64,000 bases of DNA. Origin: Acidiphilium multivorum AIU301 (lineage in GTDB: Bacteria; Pseudomonadota; Alphaproteobacteria; Acetobacterales; Acetobacteraceae). Below are positions 16,993-25,575 of this stretch, one piece after another (position 1 is the first letter of the stretch; each line of letters opens with the position of its first letter). The translations under genes and the position numbers were made by a program. The stretch is from the NCBI RefSeq assembly GCF_000202835.1, contig NC_015186.1, forward strand, positions 3,443,501 through 3,507,500. Direction: 5' to 3'. The notes under the pieces are model-generated. The model was not told the DNA's origin and ran no database searches. It worked only from the letters and a program-made list of their open reading frames with translations.

Positions 16993-17526
16993 ATGAGCAC
17001 AAAGATCAAAGCGACCGAGACGGTGCAGCAGGCGGCCGAAGCCACTGTTGAGGCCACCAAGGCCCAGGTTGCCGCCGGGTTCGAAAAGACCCTGACGTCG
17101 ATGAAGGAAGGCATGGAAAACGCCGCGAAGGGTTTCGAGGCCCAGCAGGCGAAGGTCAAGGAGCAGATGGCGAAGGCGATGAAGACGACAGAAGAGATGA
17201 TGGCGTTCAGCCAGGGCAATTTCGAGGCGATGGTAAAGGCCGGCCAGATCTTCACTGCGGGTCTGCAGGGCATTTCAAAGCAGATTGCCAGCACCACCCA
17301 GGCCTCTGTCGAGGAGACCGTGGCAATGACGAAGGCGCTCGGCGGCGTGAAGTCGGTGAAGGAAGCCGTCGATCTCCAGACCGGTTATGCCCGTGCGATG
17401 ATGGAAAAGGCGGTCGCCGAGACCGGCCGGATCACCGATGCGTCGCTCAAGCTCACCGAGCAGACCATCGCGCCGCTCACTGCGCGTGTCACTCTCGCCG
17501 TCGAGAAGTTCGGCGCGGCGCTCTGA
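16993..17526 (+). CDS. Phasin family protein
   Basis: A 177 aa, Lys/Ala/Glu-rich, mostly helical protein without signal peptide or cysteines. The phasin_2-like core spans about residues 60-160 (GNFEAMVKAGQIFTAG, then ETVAMTKALGGVKSVKEAVDLQ). Phasins coat polyhydroxyalkanoate granules and control their number and size in the cytoplasm. The ATG at 16993 follows GAGGAG; the frame is open further upstream but that part is not phasin-like. No phaC synthase is nearby. The upstream TGC-N3-GCA dyads suggest control by PhaR. Confidence 0.88.
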   Translation: MSTKIKATETVQQAAEATVEATKAQVAAGFEKTLTSMKEGMENAAKGFEAQQAKVKEQMAKAMKTTEEMMAFSQGNFEAMVKAGQIFTAGLQGISKQIASTTQASVEETVAMTKALGGVKSVKEAVDLQTGYARAMMEKAVAETGRITDASLKLTEQTIAPLTARVTLAVEKFGAAL

Positions 17527-17534
17527 AGCGGAAG

Positions 17535-17593
17535 GGCGGTTTCACCGCCTGACGGATGAATGATAAGCGGACGGGCCGGATTCCGGTCCGTCC
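17535..17593 (+). terminator. Hairpins after the phasin gene
   Basis: A short stem GGCGG/CCGCC follows the stop at 17535-17549. A strong 12-bp stem (GGACGGGCCGGA at 17569-17580 with 17582-17593, one G-T pair) follows it. No U-tract is seen, so termination strength is uncertain; it could instead protect the abundant phasin mRNA from 3' decay. Confidence 0.4.
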
Positions 17594-17682
17594 GTCGCCA
17601 TTTGCAGATTTGCACGCGGGTCGGGTGCAAGTCGACGGTTCTGCATGACAGCGACCGCAATCGCATTTATGGGGCCATCGGC

Positions 17683-18003
17683 ATGGACGATTTTGACGAC
17701 CAGGACGGCATGGATCCGGTTTTCGCCACGCAGGCGCGCGCTCGTGCGAAGAGACCACCGCTTTACCGCGTGATGATGTTCAACGATGACTACACGCCGA
17801 TGGAATTCGTGGTCGCAACGCTGGTCGGGCTGTTTGGCAAGACGACCGATGAGGCGGGACGGATAGCGTTGCGGATCCATCGCCGCGGTGTCGGCGTTTG
17901 CGGCATTTTCACCTACGAGATCGCGGAAACCAAGATGATCCAGGTTCTGGAACTCGCCCGCGAGAACCAACACCCGCTGCAATGCATGATCGAGCCGGCC
18001 TGA
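17683..18003 (+). CDS. clpS: ATP-dependent Clp protease adaptor ClpS
   Basis: A 106 aa protein with an acidic flexible N-terminus and the ClpS core YRVMMFNDDYTPMEFVV (about residues 28-44), followed by ALRIHRRGVGVCGIFTYEIAETK. ClpS delivers N-degron substrates to ClpAP. The start at 17683 gives the usual length; upstream in-frame codons run through the hairpin region. clpA is not the next gene, unlike in many genomes, where clpS and clpA are adjacent. Confidence 0.94.
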   Translation: MDDFDDQDGMDPVFATQARARAKRPPLYRVMMFNDDYTPMEFVVATLVGLFGKTTDEAGRIALRIHRRGVGVCGIFTYEIAETKMIQVLELARENQHPLQCMIEPA

Positions 18004-18500
18004 CAGGGACGCCGCCTGTCGCTGTACGATTGGTGACCGCGCGGCTTCGTCTCGCGCCGCTCGCCATCGCCGATGCTGCGGAACTCGCGGCCGTTACCGA
18101 CCATCCGATCATTACCGGACGCATCGATTTTCTCTCCTCGCCCTTCGGCCCCGCGCAAGCGCGGGCGTTGATCGAATCCGACCCGGGATTTCATGGCATC
18201 CGCCTTGCCGCCGACGGGCAGCTGATCGGCCTGCTCGGCGCGCACCGCGGGCCGACGGATGGCGGCGGTTCCGCGATCGAGATCGGCTACTGGATTGGTC
18301 CTGCGTTCCAGCGCTGTGGCTATGCGCGCGAGGCTTTGACGGCGATGCTGCGGGCATTGCACGGAGAGATCGTCTTCGCCGAATGCCATCCGGCCAACAT
18401 CCCGTCCTGGTCGTTGTTGCGTGCAGTGGGCTTCGAGCCCACCGGCCGCGCCGGAAAGCGCGAGGGCAGGGAGAGACTCTCCTACGTGCCGCCGGCATGA
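17982..18500 (+). CDS. GNAT family N-acetyltransferase
   Basis: About 172 aa. The sequence from VRLVTARLRLAPLAIADAAEL onward matches RimJ/RimL-type acetyltransferases, with the acetyl-CoA loop GYWIGPAFQRCGYAREALTAM and the NIPSWSLLRAVGFE strand typical of the fold. The start is uncertain: the ATG at 17982 overlaps clpS by 22 nt, while TTG/GTG codons near 18030 would start exactly at the domain. The target (protein N-terminus, small molecule) is not predictable. Confidence 0.8.
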   Translation: MHDRAGLTGTPPVAVRLVTARLRLAPLAIADAAELAAVTDHPIITGRIDFLSSPFGPAQARALIESDPGFHGIRLAADGQLIGLLGAHRGPTDGGGSAIEIGYWIGPAFQRCGYAREALTAMLRALHGEIVFAECHPANIPSWSLLRAVGFEPTGRAGKREGRERLSYVPPA

Positions 18501-18663
18501 ATACATGCTGGCCCTCGGCCGCAAAAGCCGGTATAAGACAATCACGGCGCTTTTCGGTTCTGGTTGCTGCGTGCGTTACGGCGTTACCGCCTTCGACACC
18601 TCCCCAAGTTGAAGAGTTTGCTGGCCCTCATTTCGTGGGCTGCCGTTTGTTTGGAGAGTCGCG

Positions 18664-18870
18664 ATGTCGACAGGTACTGTTAAGTGGTTCAACGCAACCA
18701 AGGGCTATGGCTTCATCCAGCCGGATGACGGGTCGAAGGACGTGTTCGTGCATATTTCTGCCGTCGAGCGTGCCGGCCTGGGCCGCATCGATGAGGGCCA
18801 GCGCCTTGAATTCGAGGTCCGCAAGGGCCGCGAGGGCAAGATGTCCGCCGAGAACCTGAAGGCGGCTTGA
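18664..18870 (+). CDS. cspA: Cold-shock domain protein
   Basis: A 68 aa CspA-family protein: [16 protein letters not shown] contains RNP1-like KGYGFI and is followed by VFVHISAV (RNP2). It binds single-stranded nucleic acids and acts as an RNA chaperone. The upstream gap of about 160 nt probably includes a leader: TATAAG near 18531 could be the -10 element, giving an untranslated region of roughly 120 nt like those of other csp genes. A strong terminator follows, so the gene is monocistronic. Confidence 0.95.
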   Translation: MSTGTVKWFNATKGYGFIQPDDGSKDVFVHISAVERAGLGRIDEGQRLEFEVRKGREGKMSAENLKAA

Positions 18871-18886
18871 ACCCAGCCTGTCTCGG

Positions 18887-18917
18887 AAAAGGCGCCGTGA
18901 AAGCGGCGCCTTTTTTC
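18887..18917 (+). terminator. Strong rho-independent terminator of cspA
   Basis: The stem AAGGCGCC/GGCGCCTT with an 8-nt loop is followed by a run of T residues ending at 18915, starting 16 bp after the cspA stop. Confidence 0.92.
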
Positions 18918-18928
18918 ATGTCTGCTGC

Positions 18929-19573
18929 TCAGCGCAGCGTCACGGTTCCGTAAGCCAGCGTCTTGAACGTATGGTCTTTCGGGTGACCGAGAACCTCGAT
19001 CTTCCCCTCGCCGTACAGCGTGATGTTGGCGCTTTCGCGCGCGAACACCCTCATGTTGCCCTGCCCCCGCACCAAGACCGTCACGTTGGCCGCCCGCAGC
19101 CGGCTGGCATCGATCGACGCGACTCCGCGTGAAATCATCCGGAATTTGCCCACTTCGCCCGAGAGGGTGGCCGCAGTGGCGCCGTCATTGATGAAGTCGA
19201 ACGTTTGGCCGGACAGGTTCCGCACGTCCGCCCGCACGAGTCCTTTCGTCGTAAGCGCGGCGAGCGAGGGGGCGGTGATGATGACATCCACGGTCTCGTT
19301 CTGCGGCAAGTCGAGCGCGCTGGGGCGATCGATGTCCAGCACGCCCCGTTTCACAGACACGCTCAGATTTTCCACGAGATAGGGATCGCCGGTGAGCTTC
19401 ACCGAGCGTGTTTCCCCTCGGGTGAAGTTGAGACGAAAACGGCCGTGCAGGACGATCGCATCGAACCGGCCGACATGCTCGCTCACCGTCCGCGTCGGCA
19501 TCGCAGCGTTCCCGCTCGCCGCAATCAGCGGCGCTGCCACGAAAACGCCAGCCAGGAATCCGCGCAGCTTCAT
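18929..19573 (-). CDS. DUF2807 (GIN-type) exported protein
   Basis: A 214 aa protein with an N-terminal signal sequence (MKLRGFLAGVFVAAPLIAASGNA). A repetitive beta-rich region follows that resembles the DUF2807 auto-transporter-adhesin-like head domain: short strands such as VSVKRGVLDI, LTTKGLVRADVRNLSG and ITLYGEGKIEVLG stacking as a beta-helix. The function of this family is unknown; members are periplasmic or surface-exposed. The start is chosen at the ATG with GGGAGG just upstream. It ends convergently with the cspA terminator. Confidence 0.8.
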   Translation of the reverse strand: MKLRGFLAGVFVAAPLIAASGNAAMPTRTVSEHVGRFDAIVLHGRFRLNFTRGETRSVKLTGDPYLVENLSVSVKRGVLDIDRPSALDLPQNETVDVIITAPSLAALTTKGLVRADVRNLSGQTFDFINDGATAATLSGEVGKFRMISRGVASIDASRLRAANVTVLVRGQGNMRVFARESANITLYGEGKIEVLGHPKDHTFKTLAYGTVTLR

Positions 19574-19646
19574 CCGCCGATCCTCCCAGAGCAAGCCTAT
19601 CGGCTTTTCGCGCCGTCGGGCAAGCATGGCGTGGGCGCCCGGCGGA

Positions 19647-20882
19647 TCATCCGCCCCGGCGGATGATCCCGGTGCCGAATTTCGCGCGCAACCGCTCGAC
19701 GGCATCCTCGCGGGCGGCGCGGCGCGGCGTTTCCTGATCGACCAGATCTCCGCGGTCGGCCTCGGCGGCATCGGTGAGCCGCGCGGCGCCGATCCCGATC
19801 AGCCGGTAGCGCGGGCCGGCGGCGCGCATCAGGACCGGTTTCGCCGCCTCGAAGATCGTTTCGGCCAGCTGTGTGGGAGCGGTCAGCCGCACCGCATGGG
19901 TATGCGTCTCGAAACGGGCGGTCTTGAGCTTGAGCACGAGCCCGGCGGCGGCGAAGCCCTCGGCGCGCAGCCGCCGGGCGAGTTTCTCGCAGAGCGGAAA
20001 CAGGGCGCGGGCGAGGGATGCCGCATCGTCGATATCCTCGGCGAAGGTCGTCTCCGCACTGATCGACTTCGTCGCCCGCGCGGGGTCGATCGGGCGGGGA
20101 TCGATGCCGCGGGCGCGCGCGGCCAGCATCGGCCCGTCCTCCCCGAGCCGGGCGCGGGCGGCGCGATCGTTGAGGGCGGCGAGCTGGCCGACCCGCGTGA
20201 TCCCCATGCCGGCGAGTTTGCGCGCCAGTGCCGGGCCGACGCCGGGGAGAATGCCGACCGGCTCCGGCGCCAGCACCGCCGCTGCCTCCGCTCCCAGCAC
20301 GGCGAAGCCGCGCGGCTTGTCCCGCTCGGCGGCGAGTTTCCCCAGCAGCCGGTTGGCGGCAAGGCCGATCGACACCGTCACCCCCACCTCCGCCTCGACC
20401 TGCCGGGCGAAGCGGCTCAGCACGACCGCGGGCGGCGCCCTGTGCAGCGCCGCGGTGCCGGAGAGGTCGAGCGCCGCCTCGTCGATCGAGAGCGGCTGCA
20501 CCAGCGGCGTCAGCGTCGCCATCAGGGCGCGGATCTCGGCCGCCGCCGCCGCGTATTTCCGCATCTCCGGAGCGATCACCACCGCGTCCGGGCAGAGTTT
20601 TCTGGCCTTGAACATCGGCATCGCCGAGCGCACGCCCGAGAGGCGGGCGATGTAGCAGCAGGCCGCCACCACGCCGCGCGTCCCGCCGCCGACGATGACC
20701 GGCTTGTCGGTCAACTCCGGCCGGTCACGCTTCTCCACGCTCGCATAGAAGGCGTCGCAGTCGACATGGGCGATGGCGAGGGTCGCGATCTCGTCATGCG
20801 CGACGAGGCGCCGCCCCTCGCATTGCGGGCAGGCGCCGGCGGCCTCGAAGATGGTATCGCAGTCGCGGCACAGGGTCGGCAT
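19647..20882 (-). CDS. dinB: DNA polymerase IV with N-terminal zinc ribbon
   Basis: A 411 aa Y-family translesion polymerase. Metal-binding D41 and D43 in HVDCDAFYASVE, steric-gate Y46, the second acidic pair in LSIDEAALDL, then the thumb helix-hairpin-helix (GILPGVGPALARKLAGMGI) and the little-finger domain are all present. Residues 1-25 add a CxxC...CxxC pair (C5, C8, C18, C21), a zinc-ribbon-like extension seen in some alphaproteobacterial DinB proteins. It probably belongs to the SOS regulon, but I did not identify a LexA box here. The C-terminus lacks an obvious beta-clamp motif. Confidence 0.93.
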   Translation of the reverse strand: MPTLCRDCDTIFEAAGACPQCEGRRLVAHDEIATLAIAHVDCDAFYASVEKRDRPELTDKPVIVGGGTRGVVAACCYIARLSGVRSAMPMFKARKLCPDAVVIAPEMRKYAAAAAEIRALMATLTPLVQPLSIDEAALDLSGTAALHRAPPAVVLSRFARQVEAEVGVTVSIGLAANRLLGKLAAERDKPRGFAVLGAEAAAVLAPEPVGILPGVGPALARKLAGMGITRVGQLAALNDRAARARLGEDGPMLAARARGIDPRPIDPARATKSISAETTFAEDIDDAASLARALFPLCEKLARRLRAEGFAAAGLVLKLKTARFETHTHAVRLTAPTQLAETIFEAAKPVLMRAAGPRYRLIGIGAARLTDAAEADRGDLVDQETPRRAAREDAVERLRAKFGTGIIRRGG

Positions 20883-20933
20883 GGCGAGCGCAGGAAACGC
20901 CTTATCGGCGCCGGGCGGAAGCGAAAAATCGCG

Positions 20934-21860
20934 TCAGATCGAGCGGACCAGATGCACCAGCCCCGACCATTGCTGGGCAACCCATCCGCCGCTCGCCATC
21001 GCCTCGGGTGCTTCGGGGTCGCCGGTCGGTGCGAAATCCTTCGAGAAATCGGCGGTGCCGAACAGCATGTCCCAGAACGGAAACACCGCCCCGTAATTGA
21101 TCGAGCGTTCGCCGGCGGCGAGAATGCCGTGATGCGCGCGGTGAAACCGCGGCGAGACCAGCAGCCGCTCGCCGATCCGGCCGAAGGAGAGGCGGATATT
21201 GGCGTGGCTGAAGCTCTCGACAAAGCGCAGGATCAGCACCAGCAGCGGGAATTGCAGCGGCGGAATCCCGATCAGCAGCCCGACCGCCATGAACCAGAGA
21301 AAGCCGATCATCTCGTCGAGCACATGGTTGCGGTCGTCGGACCAGAAGGTCATCTGCCGCTGTGCGTGATGCACCGCATGCAGCGCATACCAGACACGGA
21401 AACGGTGCGAGAGCCGGTGCCGCCAGTAATCGGCGAAGTCGAGGATCAGCGCGTAGAGCGCGAAGGTGATCACCGGATGGCCGAACAGCGGCGGGAAGAT
21501 CGTCTCCAGCATCGGCGGCACATAGCCATGATCGGCGAGAAACCCGTCGAGCCGCACCTGTGCCGCGTAGAACAGCACGAAGGTCATCACCGGCAGCACG
21601 CCGACGCGGGCGAGAAAGGTGTAGAACACATCGACCAGCACCACCCGCCGGCTGTCCCACCGCTCGATCGGCATTGCCCGCTCCAGCGGCACGCAGACCG
21701 CATAGGCCAGCAGCATCTGCGTCACGCCATAGATCGCGACCAGCGTCCAGCCGAAGGAGAGTTCGCTCCACTGCATCAGCCCGAACCGGTAGAGCAGCGG
21801 CAGCACCGCCACCTGCTCCACCCAGCCGGCCAGATCGTTGAACGGATGGGCCGGCAGCAT
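20934..21860 (-). CDS. Sterol desaturase/fatty acid hydroxylase superfamily membrane protein
   Basis: A 308 aa integral membrane di-iron enzyme. The histidine clusters are HRLSH, HAVHH, and HRAHH with a further conserved His in SHANIR, as in the FA_hydroxylase family; about five hydrophobic segments surround them. In alphaproteobacteria such enzymes hydroxylate fatty acids, carotenoids or hopanoid-type lipids; the substrate here is unknown. The start at 21860 lies 2 bp after the stop of the beta-propeller gene, indicating translational linkage in a four-gene operon. Confidence 0.85.
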   Translation of the reverse strand: MLPAHPFNDLAGWVEQVAVLPLLYRFGLMQWSELSFGWTLVAIYGVTQMLLAYAVCVPLERAMPIERWDSRRVVLVDVFYTFLARVGVLPVMTFVLFYAAQVRLDGFLADHGYVPPMLETIFPPLFGHPVITFALYALILDFADYWRHRLSHRFRVWYALHAVHHAQRQMTFWSDDRNHVLDEMIGFLWFMAVGLLIGIPPLQFPLLVLILRFVESFSHANIRLSFGRIGERLLVSPRFHRAHHGILAAGERSINYGAVFPFWDMLFGTADFSKDFAPTGDPEAPEAMASGGWVAQQWSGLVHLVRSI

Positions 21861-21862
21861 GC

Positions 21863-22864
21863 TCAGGCCAGGCGCATCGCCGTGCGGGCGGCGGTGTCGG
21901 TCAGCAGGGTCGAGAGATAGATCCCGTGCGGCGAGCGGCCGACCGTGATGTGGTCCACAGCACCGCTCGCCGGGTCGAGCACGGCGACGCGGGAGGCGAA
22001 GCGCAGCGCGATCCACAGCCGTCCGTCCGGTGCGAAGCATAGATCGTCCGGCCCGCCCGGCATCGGAATCCGCCGCTTGAAGCCGAGGCTCTTCGCGTCC
22101 AGCACGGTGAGCGAGCCGGCGACGCGGTTGGTGACGTAGAGTTCGCTGCGGTCCGGCGTGAGGAAGATGTTGTGCGCGCCCTTGTCGGTCAGCACGGTGC
22201 GCAGCAGCTTGCCGTTCGCCGGATCGACCACGGCGAGATGATCGCTCCCCATGATCGCGACCAGCACGATGCCGTCATGCCACATCACCCCGGCCGGCGT
22301 CTTGCCGACCGGCGCCGTCCAGCGGACGCGCATGGTGGCGAGATCGATCGCGACCAGCGTGCCGGAATCCTGCATCGAGACGAAGACGGTGCGCGAATCC
22401 GGCGTGTAGCTCAGATGGCTCGGCATCGATCCGGCGCGGAAGCGGTGGGCGAGGGTCAGCGTGTCGGCATGGTAGATGTCGACATGGTTGAGCCGCAGGC
22501 AGTTCACGGTGAGGAATTTGCCGTCCGGGCTGAACCAGAGCTGGTAGGGATCGGGGATCAGCTTGTGGCCGCGTTCGCGCCCGGTTACGGGGTCGAAGAA
22601 GAACAGCGCATTGCCCGAAGCATCGGCGATCAGCAGCGTCTTGCGGTCCGGCGTCAGCGCCCAGTGGCCGGGTTCGCGCAGCGTCGGCTCGGTGTGGATC
22701 ACCTTGCGCGTCGTCATGTCGATGACCGAGACGCGCGAGCCGCCCGAATCGAGCACGATGCAGATCGGCGGCGTCGGGCCGGCGGCGCGGGCGAGGGAAG
22801 GCGCCAGGCCGAGAAACGCCGGCGCGGCCAGCAGCGCGCGGCGGGAAAGCGGAAGCATGGTCAT
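21863..22864 (-). CDS. YVTN/YncE-type beta-propeller protein, probably exported
   Basis: A 333 aa protein with a twin-arginine-like export signal (LSRRALLAAPAFLGLAPSLARAAG). Six or seven repeats follow of the form VIDMTTRKVIH, LTPDRKTLLIADASGNALFFFDP and FSPDGKFLTVN, typical of cytochrome D1-like/YncE propellers. Function is unknown; such proteins often act as periplasmic scaffolds. Its ATG overlaps the stop of the upstream O-antigen-ligase-like gene (ATGA at 22861-22864) and it is followed 2 bp later by the desaturase-like gene, so all are co-translated. Confidence 0.82.
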   Translation of the reverse strand: MTMLPLSRRALLAAPAFLGLAPSLARAAGPTPPICIVLDSGGSRVSVIDMTTRKVIHTEPTLREPGHWALTPDRKTLLIADASGNALFFFDPVTGRERGHKLIPDPYQLWFSPDGKFLTVNCLRLNHVDIYHADTLTLAHRFRAGSMPSHLSYTPDSRTVFVSMQDSGTLVAIDLATMRVRWTAPVGKTPAGVMWHDGIVLVAIMGSDHLAVVDPANGKLLRTVLTDKGAHNIFLTPDRSELYVTNRVAGSLTVLDAKSLGFKRRIPMPGGPDDLCFAPDGRLWIALRFASRVAVLDPASGAVDHITVGRSPHGIYLSTLLTDTAARTAMRLA

Positions 22865-24156
22865 GCCGGGGCCGATCCTTCGTCGGGATTGATGAACACC
22901 GCCCGCGCCCATGTGAAGAACGTCAGGCTGGTCGTTGCGATCAAAGTATTATCTGTCAGAGATTGCACTGCGAAGGCGAGAAACACAAGGCGGATCAGCC
23001 GTCGCTGCCCCACCGGCAGCGCAGCGCTGCCCCGAAACAGCCACAGGCCGAGCAGGCCGAACAGTAGCAGCGCACCGGGCACGCCGCCCTCGCAGGCGAT
23101 GCGCAGATATTCGTCATGCGCCGCGTTGGTGCCGAGGAAGCGGCCGATCGGCGAATGCAACGGCACGATCACCTTGCCCGCGCCCACCCCCCAGCCGAGC
23201 CAGGGCGAGCGCGCCAGCGCCGCCTCGAAATAGGGCCAGATCAGGTTGCGGTTGGACAGGCTGGCGGCATCGCCCAGATGGATGAGGTCGATCACGCGGA
23301 CGAAATGCAGCGCCGGCCCGGCGAGAAGCACGGCGCCGAACGCCGCGCCGCCCGTCGTCAGCAGGCCCAGCCGCGCTCGCATGCCGAAATCCGGCGCCTC
23401 GACCGAAAGCAGGGTGGCGAGCGTGGCGAAGGTGGCGAGCGCCAGCGGCGCGCGCGCGCCGCTGGCCAGCAGGATCAGGAAATTCGCGCCAATCCACGCC
23501 CATTCCCGCCGTCGGCCGCTGCCGGCGAAGGCAACCAGCCCGGCATAGATGGCGATCATCGCGAACCCGCCGAGAAAGGCGGGCGAGCTCGAGGCCTGCA
23601 GTCGGATCGCGCCGAGCTGAACGCCATAGAGCGCCCGCAGGCCGGCCGCGTGCAGCAGCAGGCCGAAGGCCACGGTCACCGCCGGGCCGATGATGGTGCA
23701 GCGGATGATCGCCGCGCGCATCCGCGCCTCCGCCCGCATGAAGCCGGCGGCGAACGGCGCCGCAGAGCCGACCAGCGAGCGCAGCGAGGCGAGCGGCGTC
23801 AGCCCCGGCCAAAGGCCGTGCACGAAGCCGCCGACAAACATGACGAGGAAGGCGAAGCCGGGATTGTAGCGGTCGAACCGGCTCCCGCGGCGCAGCGCGG
23901 CCAGCCCGATGATCGCCAGCCCCGTAACCTTGAGCAGGGCGATGATCGTCTCGTGATGGCCGATCATGTCCGATAGCCACATCTCGGGCGTGGTCGCGAC
24001 CAGGATCAGCCAGGCGGCCATCGCCCCTTCCGGCCAGGCGAGCGCCGCGGCCCCGGCCAGGCCGAGCGCCAGAAGGCCCTGCAAGGGGCCGATTGCCTGC
24101 GGCACGAGGAGCAAAAGCGCCGATCCCGCCACAAGGGCGGCGGCCACGGCGAGCAT
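22861..24156 (-). CDS. O-antigen ligase-like polytopic membrane protein
   Basis: A 431 aa protein with about eleven hydrophobic segments and a large extracytoplasmic loop before NAAHDEYLRIACEGGVPG, the hallmark of Wzy_C/O-antigen ligase (WaaL-like) proteins. These join undecaprenyl-linked polysaccharide to lipid A or polymerise it. The ATG at 24156 has GGAGGGG close by; a GTG at 24186 would overlap the methyltransferase stop (GTGA). No glycosyltransferases are nearby, so which polymer it handles is unclear. Confidence 0.8.
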   Translation of the reverse strand: MLAVAAALVAGSALLLLVPQAIGPLQGLLALGLAGAAALAWPEGAMAAWLILVATTPEMWLSDMIGHHETIIALLKVTGLAIIGLAALRRGSRFDRYNPGFAFLVMFVGGFVHGLWPGLTPLASLRSLVGSAAPFAAGFMRAEARMRAAIIRCTIIGPAVTVAFGLLLHAAGLRALYGVQLGAIRLQASSSPAFLGGFAMIAIYAGLVAFAGSGRRREWAWIGANFLILLASGARAPLALATFATLATLLSVEAPDFGMRARLGLLTTGGAAFGAVLLAGPALHFVRVIDLIHLGDAASLSNRNLIWPYFEAALARSPWLGWGVGAGKVIVPLHSPIGRFLGTNAAHDEYLRIACEGGVPGALLLFGLLGLWLFRGSAALPVGQRRLIRLVFLAFAVQSLTDNTLIATTSLTFFTWARAVFINPDEGSAPA

Positions 24157-24182
24157 CGCCCCTCCGCGCGCGATGCCGCCGG

Positions 24183-24758
24183 TCACGGCACGGCGATGAT
24201 CGTGTAGTGCTCGTCCGGCCCGGCCTCGGCGGCAGAGGCGGCAAACCCGGCGGCGGCGAGGAGTGTCAGCGCCTCCGCAGGGTCCATCCGCCGCGCCATC
24301 GGCGCGCCGACCGCCCCGGGCCCCGCCGGGTCGTATTCGGCGATGAACAGCGCGCCGCCGGGCTTCATCGCGGTGCGGATCGCGCGCAACGCCGCATCCT
24401 TCTCCTGCATATGATGCAGCGCATCGGTCAGCATCACCCGGTCCGGCGCCGCGGGCAGCGCTGCCAGCGCCTCGGCCCGCCCCACGATCGTCTCCAGGGC
24501 AAGGCCGCGCCGCGCCGCCTCGGCGGCGGCATAGGCAAGGGATGCGGAATCCGGGTCCATCGCCAGCACGCGCGCGCCGAGAGCCGCGTATTCGAGGGCG
24601 AGCGCACCGGTGCCCGCGCCGATATCGAGCACGGTCATGCCGGCGGCAAGGCCAACCCGCGCCGCCCAGATTGCGGCGAGATGCCGCTTCTCCGCCTGCC
24701 GCGCGACGAGCCGTTCGAGCCGTGCCGCATCCGCCCCGGGTTGATTTTCCGCCTGCAT
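24183..24758 (-). CDS. Class I SAM-dependent methyltransferase
   Basis: A 191 aa Rossmann methyltransferase: motif I VLDIGAGTGALA near residue 43, the acidic end of strand 2 at AMDPD, and post-motif ALHHMQEKDAALRAIRTAMKPGGALFIAEYDP, a UbiE/Methyltransf_11-type layout. Substrate unknown. It is the first gene of the leftward envelope operon and diverges from the esterase gene with only 40 bp between starts. Confidence 0.85.
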   Translation of the reverse strand: MQAENQPGADAARLERLVARQAEKRHLAAIWAARVGLAAGMTVLDIGAGTGALALEYAALGARVLAMDPDSASLAYAAAEAARRGLALETIVGRAEALAALPAAPDRVMLTDALHHMQEKDAALRAIRTAMKPGGALFIAEYDPAGPGAVGAPMARRMDPAEALTLLAAAGFAASAAEAGPDEHYTIIAVP

Positions 24759-24798
24759 CGGCCAACCCTAGCCCAAGCCAAGGGATCGACAAACCGAA

Positions 24799-25563
24799 AT
24801 GATTCTCCACGCCTCAACGACCGGCACAGGCCCGGATGTCATTCTGCTGCACGGGCTGTTCGGCGCCGGGCGCAATCTCGGCGTCATCGCTCGTGGGCTC
24901 GCGGCGCAGTTCCGCGTCACCACGCTCGATGCCCGCAACCATGGCGACAGCCCGCACGATGCGGACATGCGCTACCGGGCAATGGCGGAGGATGTCGCCG
25001 AGACGATGGAGTCGCTCGGCATCGCCTCGGCCGGCGTGGTCGGGCACTCGATGGGCGGCAAGACGGCGATGACGCTGGCGCTCACCCATCCCGGCCGCGT
25101 CACCCGCCTCGCCGTGCTCGATATCGCGCCGATCGCCTATGGTCACGAGCATCTGGGCTATGTCCGGGCGATGCGCGGCCTCGCGCTGCATCCGGGGCTG
25201 ACGCGGCAGGAGGCGGACGCTGCCCTCGCCGCCAGCGTGCCGGAGCCGGCCTTGCGCGGATTCCTGCTGCACAATCTCGTGCTCGGCGCGGCGCCGCGCT
25301 GGCGCCTCGGCCTTGAGGAAATCGCCGGCGCGATGACCGATCTGGTCGGCTGGGCGGATCCGGCGCCCGGTGCGCGCTACGATGGCCCGGCGCTGTTCGT
25401 CGCGGGGGCGACATCGTCCTACGTGCCGCTGGAAGCGCATGGGGCGATCCGCGCCCGCTTCCCGCAGGCCCGCATCGAGACGATCGCCGATGCCGGCCAC
25501 TGGCTCCACGCCGAGAAGCCGCGCGAGGTGCTTGCGGCGATCGAGCCCTTCCTGCGCGGCTAG
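24799..25563 (+). CDS. Alpha/beta hydrolase (YbfF-like esterase)
   Basis: A 254 aa single-domain hydrolase: the oxyanion motif LLHGLFGAGRNLG, the nucleophile elbow G-H-S84-M-G-G, and the catalytic H234 in DAGHWLHAEKP. The segment LDARNHGDSPH is shared with YbfF and the human ABHD11 group, short-chain acyl esterases. No signal peptide, so cytoplasmic. The EVE gene ends 12 bp beyond its stop on the opposite strand. Confidence 0.88.
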   Translation: MILHASTTGTGPDVILLHGLFGAGRNLGVIARGLAAQFRVTTLDARNHGDSPHDADMRYRAMAEDVAETMESLGIASAGVVGHSMGGKTAMTLALTHPGRVTRLAVLDIAPIAYGHEHLGYVRAMRGLALHPGLTRQEADAALAASVPEPALRGFLLHNLVLGAAPRWRLGLEEIAGAMTDLVGWADPAPGARYDGPALFVAGATSSYVPLEAHGAIRARFPQARIETIADAGHWLHAEKPREVLAAIEPFLRG

Positions 25564-25575
25564 GGGGGCGCTGCG

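Noticed and set aside
18383-18859. 158-codon ORF across the GNAT end and cspA
   Set aside because: Out of frame with both genes and overlaps the cspA coding region; no homology-like pattern.
19392-21920. 842-codon plus-strand ORF opposite dinB and the desaturase-like gene
   Set aside because: Spans two real minus-strand genes and the gap between them; no recognisable domain.
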